Positions 28,080-37,628 of a stretch of 64,000 nt of DNA are shown here, in pieces. Every line of letters starts with the position of its first letter. The stretch's first letter is position 1. Below the pieces are notes generated by a model. It was not told the DNA's origin. It worked only from the letters and a program-made list of their open reading frames with translations, and ran no database searches. The position numbers and the translations under genes are program-made. Origin of the DNA: JAVDCA01 sp035293985 (lineage in GTDB: Bacteria > Pseudomonadota > Alphaproteobacteria > Rhizobiales > Xanthobacteraceae); NCBI GenBank assembly GCA_035293985.1, contig DATGLS010000045.1, positions 372,001 to 436,000 on the forward strand, written 5' to 3'.

Positions 28080-29246
28080 ATGGGGTCGATCGGCTGGTAC
28101 ATCTTCCGCGCCACGCTGAGCGCGTTCTGGCTGATTTGCGGCAGCCTCACGCTCATCGTCTGGCTCGATTCCGCGGTGCGCGATCTCGATCTGATGACGA
28201 GCCAGGGCCAGACCATCATGGCCTTCCTCGGCCTGATGTCGCTCGCCATTCCGCAGCTGATCCTCATCATCTCGCCGATCGCGTTCATGATTGCGGCCGC
28301 GCACACGCTCAATCGGCTCGCCACCGATTCCGAGCTGATCGTGCTCAACGCCGCCGGCATGTCGCCGTGGCGGCTGTTTCGCGCCTTCATGGCGGCGGCC
28401 GCCGTCGTGTCCGCGCTGGTGCTCCTGCTCAATGCATACATCTCCCCGCTCTGCCTGCACGAGCTGCGCAACCTCGCGACCCGCGTACGCGCCGATTTCG
28501 TCGCCAATATCGTCCAGCCCGGCCGCTTCATTCCGCTCGAGCGCGGCCTCACCTTCCACATCCGCGATCGCCAGCCGGACGGCCTCCTGCTCGGCGTGAT
28601 CCTCGACGACCGCCGCGACCCAAAGGAGCAGAGCACGATCCTCGCCGAGCAGGGCAAGATCGTGCAGAGCCCCCAGGGCACCTATTTGTTCCTGCAGAAC
28701 GGCAACATCCAGCGGCACGCGGTCGACCAGCGCGATCCGACCATCGTGCTGTTCGATCGGTATGCCTTCGATCTCTCGCGCCTCGCCGGCGCCAACGCGA
28801 ACGCCGCCATCACCTATTCGGTGCGCGAGCGCTATACCTGGGACCTGATCCATCCCGATCCGCATGACAGCGAGGTCATGCGCGAGCCTGGCCAGTTCCG
28901 CGCCGAGCTGCATGATCGGATGATCGCGCCGATCTATCCAATCGCCTTCGTGATCATCGCCTTTGCGTATCTTGGCGCGCCGCGCACGACGCGGCAGAGC
29001 CGCACCTGGTCGCTCATCTCGGCGGTCGGCGCGGTCGCGACGCTGCGTCTGATCGGCTTCGCCAGCATGGTGCTGGGGATCAAGTATCCGGTCGCGCTGA
29101 CCTTCCAGTACGTCGCGGTGTTCGCCGCCACCGCGCTCTGTCTGCTGGCGATCTCGCAGGCCACGATCATCGAGCCCCCCGCCTTCCTGGTGCGCGCCGT
29201 GCAGGCCGTGACCGACCGCCTGTCGCGCCGGTTCGCGACGACGTGA
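28080..29246 (+). CDS. lptF: LPS export permease LptF
   Basis: 388 aa. YjgP/YjgQ-type permease with three N-terminal membrane segments, a periplasmic beta-jellyroll domain (about 130-270) and three C-terminal segments. The N-terminal MGSIGWYIFR start and RDRQPDGLLLGVILDDRR periplasmic segment match LptF. With LptG and LptB it extracts lipopolysaccharide from the inner membrane. Stop overlaps the GTG of lptG by 4 bases. Confidence 0.94.
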   Translation: MGSIGWYIFRATLSAFWLICGSLTLIVWLDSAVRDLDLMTSQGQTIMAFLGLMSLAIPQLILIISPIAFMIAAAHTLNRLATDSELIVLNAAGMSPWRLFRAFMAAAAVVSALVLLLNAYISPLCLHELRNLATRVRADFVANIVQPGRFIPLERGLTFHIRDRQPDGLLLGVILDDRRDPKEQSTILAEQGKIVQSPQGTYLFLQNGNIQRHAVDQRDPTIVLFDRYAFDLSRLAGANANAAITYSVRERYTWDLIHPDPHDSEVMREPGQFRAELHDRMIAPIYPIAFVIIAFAYLGAPRTTRQSRTWSLISAVGAVATLRLIGFASMVLGIKYPVALTFQYVAVFAATALCLLAISQATIIEPPAFLVRAVQAVTDRLSRRFATT

Positions 29247-30415
29247 GGACCGGCGCCATGACCAGCACCATGGCGGATGCCGCCCTCGGACGCGCTCCGC
29301 CGCGACTCCTGCGCCGCCCGCTGGCCATCGGCACGCTCGGTCGCTACTTCGGCCTGCGCTTCCTCATCACCTCGATCCTCGTCTTCCTCGGGATCCTCTC
29401 GCTGATCGCGCTCATCGAGTACGTCGAGCTGATGCGCAAGACCTCCGACCTGCCCAACGTTCCGGCGCTGATCGTCGCCGAGACGGCGCTCTTTCGCGTG
29501 CCGCAGATCGCCGAGCGCATCATGCCGTTCTCGATCCTGGTCGCCAGCATGTCCTGCTATCTCAACCTGTCGCGCCGGCTCGAGCTCGTGGTCGCGCGCG
29601 CGGCCGGCATCTCGGCCTGGCAGTTCGTCACGCCGGCGGTCCTCGTCGCGCTCATCCTCGGCGTGCTCGCGACCCTCGTCTACAACCCGCTCGCCGCCGC
29701 GCTGCAGGAGCGATCCGCGCGGCTCGAGGTCCGCTACCTGGGCGGTCGCGCCGAGTCGGGGGTGCAGAGCAACGGCAACGGCTTCTGGGTGCGCCAGATC
29801 AACAATGACGGTCAATCCGTCATCAACGCCCAGTCGAGCACCGATCAGGGCGTTCAGCTCGGCGGCGTGACGGTATTTACGTACGATCCGGCCGGCCACT
29901 TCCTGCAACGAATCGAGGCGCGCACCGCCGTGCTGGGCCAGGGTGTCTGGCAACTGACCGAGGCGCGGATTTATTCGACCGACGCGCCGCCGCACGACGT
30001 CGCGGGATATTCTCTCAAGACGAGTCTCACGCCCGAGCAAGTGCGCGAAAGTTTTGCGACCCCCGAAACGGTGCCGTTCTGGGACTTGCCACTGTATATC
30101 CAGATCGCCGAGCATGCGGGTCTTGGTGCCGCTGCTTATCGGTTACAGTACCAGAAGCTGCTCGCCCGCCCCTTAGTACTGGCCGCCATGGTGTTGCTGG
30201 CGGCAGCGGTATCTTTGCGTTTCTTCCGTTTCGGTGGCGTGCAGAAGATGGTTTTGAGTGGCGTCGGGGCAGGCTTTCTGCTTTATGTTCTAACCAAGGT
30301 CACTGATGATCTCAGCAAGGCCGGGCTGATGCATCCGATCGCATCCGCCTGGTTGCCGGTCGTCGTCGGGGGGCTCACGGGGCTCGTGGCGTTATTGTAC
30401 CAGGAGGACGGGTGA
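29243..30415 (+). CDS. lptG: LPS export permease LptG
   Basis: 390 aa with the same six-segment plus periplasmic-domain layout as LptF. GRYFGLRFLITSILVFLG is the first membrane segment; GNGFWVRQINNDGQSVINA lies in the periplasmic domain; LLYVLTKVTDDLSKAGLMHP near the C-terminus is typical of LptG. Start GTG 29243 overlaps lptF; an in-frame ATG at 29258 is an alternative. Its stop overlaps the lptD start. Confidence 0.94.
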   Translation: MRTGAMTSTMADAALGRAPPRLLRRPLAIGTLGRYFGLRFLITSILVFLGILSLIALIEYVELMRKTSDLPNVPALIVAETALFRVPQIAERIMPFSILVASMSCYLNLSRRLELVVARAAGISAWQFVTPAVLVALILGVLATLVYNPLAAALQERSARLEVRYLGGRAESGVQSNGNGFWVRQINNDGQSVINAQSSTDQGVQLGGVTVFTYDPAGHFLQRIEARTAVLGQGVWQLTEARIYSTDAPPHDVAGYSLKTSLTPEQVRESFATPETVPFWDLPLYIQIAEHAGLGAAAYRLQYQKLLARPLVLAAMVLLAAAVSLRFFRFGGVQKMVLSGVGAGFLLYVLTKVTDDLSKAGLMHPIASAWLPVVVGGLTGLVALLYQEDG

Positions 30416-32871
30416 TGGCCGGTTCGACCACCCCTCGTCCACCCCTATGGCGTCGCGTTGGCGCGGGCTTGACGGCCGCCGCCACGGTCGTCGCTGCTTG
30501 CCTTGCGCTTTGCCTCGTTGCCGCCGCGCCCGCACGGGCGCAGCAGAACTTTCTCAGCTGGCAGCAGCAGCTGCGTCCGACCGCGCCGGGCCATTCGCTC
30601 CGCGCGAACCACGGCGGCGACGGGCAGATGCTCGTGAAGGCGAACGAGGTCGACTACGATTACAACAACAATCGCGTGGCCGCCGTCGGCAATGTCCAGA
30701 TCTACTACAACGGCGCCACCATCGAGGCCGACCGCGTGGTCTACGACCAGAAGACCAAACGGCTGCGCGCGGAAGGCAATGCCCGCCTCACCGAGGCCGA
30801 CGGCAAGGTCACCTATGGACAGGTGATCGACCTCACCGACGACTATCGCGACGGGTTCGTCGATTCGCTGCGCGTCGAGACGATCGACGACACGCGTCTC
30901 GCGGCGAACCGCGCCAATCGCAGCTCGGGCAACTACTCGGTATTCGAGAACGCGGTCTACACAGCGTGCAAGCCCTGCGCCGACGACCCGAAGAAGCCGC
31001 CCCTGTGGCAGGTGAAGGCGGCGCGCATCATCCACAATCAAAGCGAGCGGATGATGTATTTCGAGGACGCCACCATCGAGTTCTTCGGCTATCCGGTCGG
31101 CTATTTCCCCTATCTCGCCGAGCCCGACCCGACGGTGAAGCGCAAGACCGGCCTGTTGATGCCGATCATCGGCAGCTCGAGCACCTATGGCTTCTCGGTC
31201 GAGACGCCCTACTACTTCGCGCTCGCGCCCAACTATGACCTCACCCTGTCGCCGCGCATCACCTCGAAGCAGGGCGTGCTGATGCAGGGCGAGTTCCGCC
31301 AGCGGCTGGAGGATGGCTTCTACACCATACACGCCGCCGGCATCGACCAGCTCGACAAGGAGTATTTCAGCAGCCCCAGCGTGACCCCCGGCTTCCGCAA
31401 CTTCCGCGGCAGCTTCGAGACCGAAGGCAAGTTCAACCTCACCTCCAACTGGACGTGGGGCTGGGACACGCTCCTGGTGACCGACCAGACTTTCTTCCAG
31501 GACTACCACATCCGGACGCTGCAGACGCACAATCCCGATCCGTTCGGGGTCGCGCTCACCGACGGCATTTCGCAGTTGTGGCTGACCGGACGCGGCAGCG
31601 ACAGCTACTTCGAAGCCCGCAGCATGTATTTCTACGGCTTCTCGACCTCGGACGTGCAGGGCGAGCTGCCGATCATCGCGCCGGTGATCGACTACAACAA
31701 GGTGCTCGACCAGCATCCGCTCGGCGGCACCGTGACGTTCACCAGCAACTTCACCAGCCTGACGCGCCAGCAGGCGAGCTTCGACGCGATCAGCCTCACC
31801 GCCGTCAACGGCAACCTGTGCGCCCAGGCGAGCGCGGACCCCGCCGTCAAGATCCCGGCGAACTGCCTGCTGCGCGGCATCCCGGGCGAGTACACCCGCT
31901 TCACCGCCATGGCGGACTGGAAGCGCCAGTTCGTCGATTCGTACGGCCAGCAGTGGACCCCGTTCGCCTCGGTCCGCGCCGACGTCGCCACCGCCTCGAT
32001 CGACAACCAGGTCGGCGTGTCGAACTACTATCAGACCGGCACCAACGACTTCGTGCGCGTGATGCCGACGGTCGGCGTCGATTACCGCTACCCCTTCATC
32101 AGCGTGCAATCGTGGGGCACTCAGACCGTCACGCCGATCGCCCAGATCATCGTCCGGCCGAACGAGCCGGACATCGGCCGCCTGCCGAACGAGGATGCGC
32201 AAAGCCTGGTGTTCGACGACACCAACCTGTTCAAGGTCGACAAGTTCTCGGGCTACGACCGCCTCGAGGGCGGCGGGCGCTCCAACGTCGGCATCCAGTA
32301 CACGGCGCAGTTCAACGGCGCCGGCCATCTCGACGCCCTGTTCGGCCAGTCCTACCAGCTGTTCGGCACCAACTCGTTCGCGCAGACCACGGCGACCAAC
32401 ACGGGCATCGACAGCGGCCTCGACACCACCCGGTCGGACTACGTGGCGCGCGTCGCCTACCAGCCGAACTCGATCTACCAATTCACCACGCGCTACCGCT
32501 TCAGTGAGCAGGATTTCTCGCTGCAGCGGTTCGAAGCCGAGGCGCAGGGGAACTTCGATCGCTGGCGGGTCTCGTTGCTCTATGGCGATTACGCCGCGCA
32601 GCCGGCGCTCGGCTTCCTCACCCGGCGCGACGGCGTGCTGATGTCGACCTCCTACAAGGTCAATCCCAACTGGGTGGTCTCGACCGCCGTGCGCTACGAC
32701 ATCCAGGCCGGCAAGTTCGACCAGACCCAGCTCGGCATTGGCTATATCGACGATTGCTACATGCTGAGCCTCAACTACATCGGCGACTTCGAGTACAGCG
32801 GCAACGTCCAGGCCAACAACACCGTGATGCTGCAGATGAGCCTGCGCACGCTCGGCGGCACCAACCAGTGA
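30412..32871 (+). CDS. lptD: LPS-assembly protein LptD
   Basis: 819 aa. A signal peptide (to about residue 44, ending APARAQ) is followed by an LptA-like jellyroll (about 75-190; MLVKANEVDYDYNNN, GNVQIYYNGATIEADRVVYD) and a large C-terminal beta barrel of alternating aromatic strands ending LQMSLRTLGGTNQ. Inserts LPS in the outer leaflet with LptE. AGGAGG precedes the GTG/ATG pair at 30412/30415. Its last ~40 bases are repeated near 33279 in the adjoining duplication. Confidence 0.95.
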   Translation: MMAGSTTPRPPLWRRVGAGLTAAATVVAACLALCLVAAAPARAQQNFLSWQQQLRPTAPGHSLRANHGGDGQMLVKANEVDYDYNNNRVAAVGNVQIYYNGATIEADRVVYDQKTKRLRAEGNARLTEADGKVTYGQVIDLTDDYRDGFVDSLRVETIDDTRLAANRANRSSGNYSVFENAVYTACKPCADDPKKPPLWQVKAARIIHNQSERMMYFEDATIEFFGYPVGYFPYLAEPDPTVKRKTGLLMPIIGSSSTYGFSVETPYYFALAPNYDLTLSPRITSKQGVLMQGEFRQRLEDGFYTIHAAGIDQLDKEYFSSPSVTPGFRNFRGSFETEGKFNLTSNWTWGWDTLLVTDQTFFQDYHIRTLQTHNPDPFGVALTDGISQLWLTGRGSDSYFEARSMYFYGFSTSDVQGELPIIAPVIDYNKVLDQHPLGGTVTFTSNFTSLTRQQASFDAISLTAVNGNLCAQASADPAVKIPANCLLRGIPGEYTRFTAMADWKRQFVDSYGQQWTPFASVRADVATASIDNQVGVSNYYQTGTNDFVRVMPTVGVDYRYPFISVQSWGTQTVTPIAQIIVRPNEPDIGRLPNEDAQSLVFDDTNLFKVDKFSGYDRLEGGGRSNVGIQYTAQFNGAGHLDALFGQSYQLFGTNSFAQTTATNTGIDSGLDTTRSDYVARVAYQPNSIYQFTTRYRFSEQDFSLQRFEAEAQGNFDRWRVSLLYGDYAAQPALGFLTRRDGVLMSTSYKVNPNWVVSTAVRYDIQAGKFDQTQLGIGYIDDCYMLSLNYIGDFEYSGNVQANNTVMLQMSLRTLGGTNQ

Positions 32872-33262
32872 CGGCCCGGACGGCGTAGCGCCGAGGACCG
32901 GGGCCGCGATGGCGCACGATTGGTAATTGGATTGCCACCACCGGTCGACGGGCCGGACGATCAGGGCGGAGCGGCGATTACGTGCTCCCGATGAGCGATG
33001 GGCGATGCCACGCAACTCTCCCGCCTCGTCCTTGCGCTCGCCGCCGCCGTGGTCAATGCGGTCGCGCCCTACCCGGCCTTCGCCCAACACGTCGCCGTGA
33101 TCGTCAACGGCGCGCCGATCACCACCTACGACATCGATCAGCGCACCAAAGAGGTGCGCGACAAGATGTTGGCCCAGGAATTCCAGACCCAGGCCAAGCG
33201 CTACCTCGAACAGTTGCGCCACCGCGCGATGATCGAGGTCAAGAGTAGCGCGCCGTGCCAGC
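32826..33262 (+). repeat. Direct repeat copy A: lptD tail - spacer - shortened surA - pdxA start region
   Basis: Left copy of a tandem duplication whose right copy is 33275-34563. Matching landmarks in order are the lptD end (GCAGATGAGCCTG), GACGGCCC, a GATTGCCACCA block, CTCCCGATGAGCGATG, the surA start and end, and GCGCGCCGTGCC before pdxA. The middle of surA is missing from this copy. Confidence 0.85.
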
Positions 33263-33276
33263 CGCACCCACCCTGA
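32998..33276 (+). pseudogene. Internally deleted surA paralog (92-codon mini-ORF)
   Basis: The frame encodes a signal peptide (ending PAFAQ), then HVAVIVNGAPITTYDIDQR identical but for one residue to the N-terminus of the full-length SurA downstream. It jumps directly to TKEVRDKMLAQEFQ...AMIEVK, the SurA C-terminus. About 230 central residues, including all of the chaperone/PPIase core, are missing. The join is in frame, and two extra bases near the original stop shift it so that ~8 unrelated residues follow. Most likely a deletion derivative, although the mini-ORF is intact and exportable. Confidence 0.8.
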
Positions 33277-33400
33277 TCCTGCAGATGAGCCTGTGCACGC
33301 TCGGCGGCACCAACAGTGACGGCCCGACCGCGTGGCTCCCGGGGGTGGACCGGGGCGACGCGGTGACGCATGATGAGTAATAAAATTGCCACCATCCGGG
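33275..33400 (+). repeat. Second copy of lptD 3' end, out of gene context
   Basis: Bases from about 33279 repeat the last ~40 bases of lptD and the following spacer (GCAGATGAGCCTG, CTCGGCGGCACCAAC, GTGACGGCCC, ATTGCCACCA) with a one-base deletion and substitutions. It no longer forms part of a reading frame and marks the junction of the tandem duplication. Confidence 0.8.
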
Positions 33401-33542
33401 CCTAAGCGATTCGACCCTCCGGGGCAGACCTGACGGCAGGGTTGAGTGGGCCCGAGGCCAGGAACAGACATCGAGGGCGTGACCCCGGCGCGAGCGCCGG
33501 ACCACCAGGGGGGAGCGGGCGATCACGGGCTCCCGATGAGCG

Positions 33543-34550
33543 ATGAGCGATGCCAGACAGCGTGTGATGAACGGACCGACACGACACTCGCCAAGGTGTC
33601 TGCCGAGATGGTCGCCAAGGTTCCGGCCGGGCGCCGCGGTGCGCCGCCTCGCGCTTGCGCTAGGCGCCGCCGTGGCCTGCGCCGCGCCGCATCCCGCCTG
33701 CGCCCAGCACGTCGCCGTGATCGTCAACGGCTCGCCGATCACCACCTATGACATCGACCAGCGCATCAAGTTCGATACGCTCGCGTCGCACAAGACACCC
33801 GCGCGCCAGGACGTGATCCAGGAGCTGATCGACGAGAAGCTCAAGGTGCAGAACGGCAAAAAGTACAATCTCGAGGTGACCGACAGCCAGGTCGACACCG
33901 CCTTCGGCAACATGGCGTCGCGCATGCACATGTCGGGCAAGCAGCTCACCGACGCGCTGGCCCACCAGGGCATCGATGCGATGACCCTGAAGGCGAAGAT
34001 CCGCGCCGACATCGCCTGGCAGCAGATCGTGCGCGGCAAGTTCTCGGCGAGCCTGCAGCTCAACGAGAAGGAGGTTCACGACAAGCTCACCTCCGAGAAG
34101 AAGGACGACAACAAGGACGACGCCGGCTACGAGTATCAGCTGCGTCCGATCCTGTTCATGCTGCCGCCCAACCCCTCGCAGCAGGCCCTCGATTCGCGCA
34201 AGCGCGAGGCCGAGCAGTTGCGCGCGCGCTTCGAGAACTGTAACGATGGCCTCGCCTTCGCCCGTGCGTTGCGCGACGTCATCGTGCGAGACCTGATCGT
34301 GAAATCCTCGGCCGATCTCCAGCCCGAATATCGCAAGATGCTCGATGGTCTCCAGGTCGGCCACCTGACGAGCCCGGACGTGACGCCGCAGGGCGTGCAG
34401 ATGTTCGCGCTGTGCGTCAAGAAGAGCAACAAGCTCGACAACGCCGCCACCAAAGAGGTGCGCGACCAGATTTTCGCCCAGGAATTCCAGACCCAGGCGA
34501 AGCGCTACCTCGAACAGCTGCGCCACGGGGCGATGATCGAGGTCAAATAG
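33543..34550 (+). CDS. surA: Periplasmic chaperone SurA-like protein
   Basis: 335 aa. Basic N-terminus and signal peptide (RLALALGAAVACAAPHPACA, cleavage around residue 54), SurA N-terminal domain from HVAVIVNGSPITTYDIDQR to about 165, a parvulin-like region (about 185-300) and the C-terminal helix TKEVRDQIFAQEFQ. The PPIase part is divergent. SurA escorts outer-membrane proteins such as LptD to the Bam complex, consistent with its place after lptD. The start is uncertain: ATG 33543 gives a long leader, ATG 33567 shortens it. It ends 6 bp before pdxA. Confidence 0.88.
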   Translation: MSDARQRVMNGPTRHSPRCLPRWSPRFRPGAAVRRLALALGAAVACAAPHPACAQHVAVIVNGSPITTYDIDQRIKFDTLASHKTPARQDVIQELIDEKLKVQNGKKYNLEVTDSQVDTAFGNMASRMHMSGKQLTDALAHQGIDAMTLKAKIRADIAWQQIVRGKFSASLQLNEKEVHDKLTSEKKDDNKDDAGYEYQLRPILFMLPPNPSQQALDSRKREAEQLRARFENCNDGLAFARALRDVIVRDLIVKSSADLQPEYRKMLDGLQVGHLTSPDVTPQGVQMFALCVKKSNKLDNAATKEVRDQIFAQEFQTQAKRYLEQLRHGAMIEVK

Positions 34551-34556
34551 CGCGCC

Positions 34557-35603
34557 GTGCCTCGCTCCTCCGCGCCGCTTTCATCGGCGCCGCTCGCCCT
34601 CACCCTCGGCGAGCCGGCCGGTATCGGCCCCGACATCACGATCGACGTGTGGCGGCGCCGCGCGATGCTGATGCTGCCGCCGTTCTACCTCGTCGCCGAT
34701 CCCACCTATGTGGCGGCGCGCGCGCGGCGGCTCGGCGTGGCGGTGCCGATCCGCGAGGTCGCGCCCGGCGAGGCGGCCGCTGCGTTTGCGCAGGCGCTGC
34801 CGGTCGTGCCGCTCGATCTCGAGGTAACCGCCGAGCCCGGTCACCCCGATGCAACGAGCGCACCGGCCGCCATCGGCGCCATCCGCCGCGCCGTCGCCGA
34901 CGTGCTCGCCGGCACGGCGAGCGCCGTGGTCACCAATCCGGTCGCCAAGAACGTGCTGTACCGATCGGGGTTCGTCGAGCCTGGCCATACCGAGTTCCTC
35001 GCCCGCCTCGCCACCGAGGCGACCGGCAAGCCGCTGCATCCCGTGATGATGCTGTGGTCGCCCGAGCTTGCGGTCGTGCCGGTGACCATCCACCTGCCGC
35101 TCGCCGAGGTGCCGGCGCGGCTCGACCGCGACCTGATCGTGACCACCGGCCGCATCGTCGACCAAGACCTGCGCGAGCGTTTCGGCATTGCCCGGCCGCG
35201 GCTCGCGATCGCCGGCCTCAATCCGCATGCGGGCGAAGGCGGCGCGCTCGGCCCGGAGGATCTCGGCGTGGTCGAGCCCGCGATCGATGCGCTGCGCGCG
35301 GCCGGCATCGATGCGCGCGGGCCGCTTCCCGCCGACACCATGTTCCATGAAGCGGCGCGCGCCTCCTACGACGTCGCGCTCGCCATGTACCACGATCAGG
35401 CGCTGATCCCGATCAAGACGCTCGCGTTCGACCACGCAGTCAACGTCACCCTCGGCCTGCCGTTCGTGCGCACCTCGCCCGACCATGGTACCGCATTCGA
35501 CATCGCCGGGACCGGCAAGGCCGATCCCTCCTCGCTGATCGCCGCGCTGCGCCTCGCGGCCCGGCTATCCGCGCGCACGCCTGCGCCGGCCGACGTCGGA
35601 TGA
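34557..35603 (+). CDS. pdxA: 4-hydroxythreonine-4-phosphate dehydrogenase
   Basis: 348 aa, GTG start. PdxA oxidises 4-phosphohydroxythreonine in pyridoxal phosphate synthesis. Metal-ligand histidines are in EPGHTEFLA, AMYHDQALIPIK and TSPDHGTAFDIAG; the N-terminal LGEPAGIGPDI is typical. The pdxA stop and rsmA ATG overlap by 4 bases. Confidence 0.95.
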   Translation: MPRSSAPLSSAPLALTLGEPAGIGPDITIDVWRRRAMLMLPPFYLVADPTYVAARARRLGVAVPIREVAPGEAAAAFAQALPVVPLDLEVTAEPGHPDATSAPAAIGAIRRAVADVLAGTASAVVTNPVAKNVLYRSGFVEPGHTEFLARLATEATGKPLHPVMMLWSPELAVVPVTIHLPLAEVPARLDRDLIVTTGRIVDQDLRERFGIARPRLAIAGLNPHAGEGGALGPEDLGVVEPAIDALRAAGIDARGPLPADTMFHEAARASYDVALAMYHDQALIPIKTLAFDHAVNVTLGLPFVRTSPDHGTAFDIAGTGKADPSSLIAALRLAARLSARTPAPADVG

Positions 35604-36439
35604 GCGCGATCGACGACCTGCCGCCCTTGCGGGAGGTCATCCGCCGCCATGGTCTGCAGGCGCGCAAATCCCTCGGCCAGAATTTCCTGCTCGACCTCAA
35701 CCTCACGGCGCGCATCGCCCGCGCCGGGGGCGGGCTCGCCGGCGTCACCGTGGTCGAGGTCGGCCCCGGCCCCGGCGGGCTCACGCGCGCCCTGCTCGCC
35801 GAGGGCGCCGCCCGCGTCATCGCGGTCGAGCGCGACGCGCGCGCCGTCGCGGCCCTCGCCGAGATCGTGGCGCGCTATCCCGAACGCCTCACAGTGGTCG
35901 CCGGCGATGCGCTCGACTTCGACGCCGCACCACATCTCGGCGACGGCCCCACCCGCGTCATTGCCAACCTGCCCTACAACATCGCGACCGCGCTCCTGGT
36001 GCGCTGGCTCACGGTCGAGCCGTGGCCGCCGTGGTACGATGGCCTCGTTCTCATGTTTCAGCGCGAGGTGGCCGAGCGCATCGTCGCGCCCCCGGGCTCC
36101 AAGTCGTACGGACGCCTGAGCGTGCTCGCCGGCTGGCGCACCGAGGCGAAGATTCTGTTCGACGTGTCGGCCGCCGCGTTCGTGCCGCCGCCGAAGGTGA
36201 CTTCTTCGGTGGTGCGCCTCGTGCCGCGCGCGGCACCGCTCGCATGCGACCGCCTGGCCCTCGAGCGCGTGACCGAGGCGGCCTTCGGCCAGCGACGCAA
36301 GATGCTGCGCCAGAGCCTGCGCGCGCTCGACGGCGATCCGCGCCCGCTGCTCGCCGCCGCGGGCATTGCCGAGACCGCGCGCGCGGAAGATATTCCGGTG
36401 GAGGGGTTCGTGGCGCTGGCAAGGGCTGCGGTGTCGTAG
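35600..36439 (+). CDS. rsmA: 16S rRNA A1518/A1519 dimethyltransferase
   Basis: 279 aa. KsgA-family S-adenosylmethionine enzyme: QNFLLDLNL near the N-terminus, SAM motif VVEVGPGPGGLTRALL (about 50-65) and catalytic NLPYNIAT (about 117-124). It dimethylates two adenines in helix 45 late in 30S assembly. Last gene of the lptF-rsmA run. Confidence 0.95.
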   Translation: MSAIDDLPPLREVIRRHGLQARKSLGQNFLLDLNLTARIARAGGGLAGVTVVEVGPGPGGLTRALLAEGAARVIAVERDARAVAALAEIVARYPERLTVVAGDALDFDAAPHLGDGPTRVIANLPYNIATALLVRWLTVEPWPPWYDGLVLMFQREVAERIVAPPGSKSYGRLSVLAGWRTEAKILFDVSAAAFVPPPKVTSSVVRLVPRAAPLACDRLALERVTEAAFGQRRKMLRQSLRALDGDPRPLLAAAGIAETARAEDIPVEGFVALARAAVS

Positions 36440-36475
36440 CCAGATAGCCCGGACGACCGAAGCGGCATCCGGGAG
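36439..36475. repeat. TAGCCCGGA...ATCCGGG dispersed repeat
   Basis: Short copy of the TAGCCCGGAC...CGAAGCGGCATCCGGG element directly after the rsmA stop. It lies at the left edge of the accessory-looking block. Confidence 0.5.
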
Positions 36476-36540
36476 AGGCTGTTCCCCAATATCGCGGCGC
36501 TCAGGCTACGCGTGCCACAACGATCGGATATAACTCCCCC

Positions 36541-37599
36541 ATGACCCAGCTCATCCGTCAATCGCTCACCGCTTATGGCGCGCCGCTGTGCGAGACGATC
36601 GTCGACGCCCCCGAGCCCGCGGGCACCGAGGTGCTGGTGCGCATCGAGCGCTGCGGCGTGTGCCATTCCGACCTGCACGTGCAGGACGGCTATTTTCGGC
36701 TCGCCGGCGAAAACAAATTGGACATCTCGAAGGGCCGCACGCTTCCATTCACGCTCGGCCACGAGATCGCCGGCGTGGTCGAGCGCGTCGGGCCCGATGC
36801 GCAGCATGACGCGAAGCCGGGCGACCGCATCGCGGTCTATCCGTGGATCGGGTGCGGCGCCTGCAATGCCTGCCGCCATGGCGAGGAGAACAACTGCGCG
36901 GCCTCGCGTCACCTCGGCATCAATGTCGACGGCGGCTATGCGAGCCACGTGTTGGTGCCGCATCCGCGCTATCTCATCGATTATGCGCCGCTCGCGCCCG
37001 CCTTCGCCGCCACGCTGATGTGCTCGGGGCTGACTGCCTACGCGGCGCTGCAGCGCCTCGCGGAGCGGGCCGACCGCGGGCCGGTGCTCCTCATTGGCCT
37101 CGGCGGCGTCGGCTCCATGGGGTCTGCGCTCGCGCGGTCCCTGTTCGGCGCGGCGCCGCTCGTTGCCGACATCGATCCGCACAAGCGCGAGGCCGCGCTC
37201 GCGGCCGGCGCCGCCGCGGCCTTCGATCCGGCGGATCCGGGCGCCCGCAAGGCCGTGCTTTCCGCGACCGGCGGCGTCTACGCGGTGGCCGACTTCGTCG
37301 GCTCGGATTCCTCGCTCGCGTTTGCGACCGGCGTGCTCGCGCGCGGCGGCAAGGTCGTGGTCACCGGGCTGATCGGCGGCGGATTTTCCACCGCGGTCGC
37401 CATGTTCCCGATCAAGGCGATGACCATCGAGGGCACGCTCACCGGCACCCTCGCCCAGGCGCGCGAGCTGATCGCCATCGCGCGCGATGGCAAGCTCGCG
37501 CCCATTCCGATCCGCGAGCGCCCGCTCGCCGACGCGCAGGCCGCGCTCGACGATCTGCGCGCCGGCAAGGTCGCGGGCCGCGTGGTGCTGACGATGTGA
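36541..37599 (+). CDS. Zinc-dependent alcohol dehydrogenase (MDR family)
   Basis: 352 aa. Catalytic zinc site ERCGVCHSDLHVQDG and GHEIAGVVERVG; structural zinc cysteines in CGACNACRHGEENNC; NAD-binding LIGLGGVGSMG. Typical medium-chain NAD(P)-dependent alcohol dehydrogenase. Substrate unknown. It is followed 29 bp later by a Bug-type receptor on the same strand. Confidence 0.9.
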   Translation: MTQLIRQSLTAYGAPLCETIVDAPEPAGTEVLVRIERCGVCHSDLHVQDGYFRLAGENKLDISKGRTLPFTLGHEIAGVVERVGPDAQHDAKPGDRIAVYPWIGCGACNACRHGEENNCAASRHLGINVDGGYASHVLVPHPRYLIDYAPLAPAFAATLMCSGLTAYAALQRLAERADRGPVLLIGLGGVGSMGSALARSLFGAAPLVADIDPHKREAALAAGAAAAFDPADPGARKAVLSATGGVYAVADFVGSDSSLAFATGVLARGGKVVVTGLIGGGFSTAVAMFPIKAMTIEGTLTGTLAQARELIAIARDGKLAPIPIRERPLADAQAALDDLRAGKVAGRVVLTM

Positions 37600-37628
37600 G
37601 GCTCGTAGCATCTAAATTGGGAGGACGA

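Noticed and set aside
30445..33471. A 1008-codon open frame on the minus strand opposite lptD and the duplicated surA region
   Set aside because: It is antisense to a clearly recognised lptD; its product has no family features and is Val/Asp/Arg-biased as expected for a GC-rich shadow frame.
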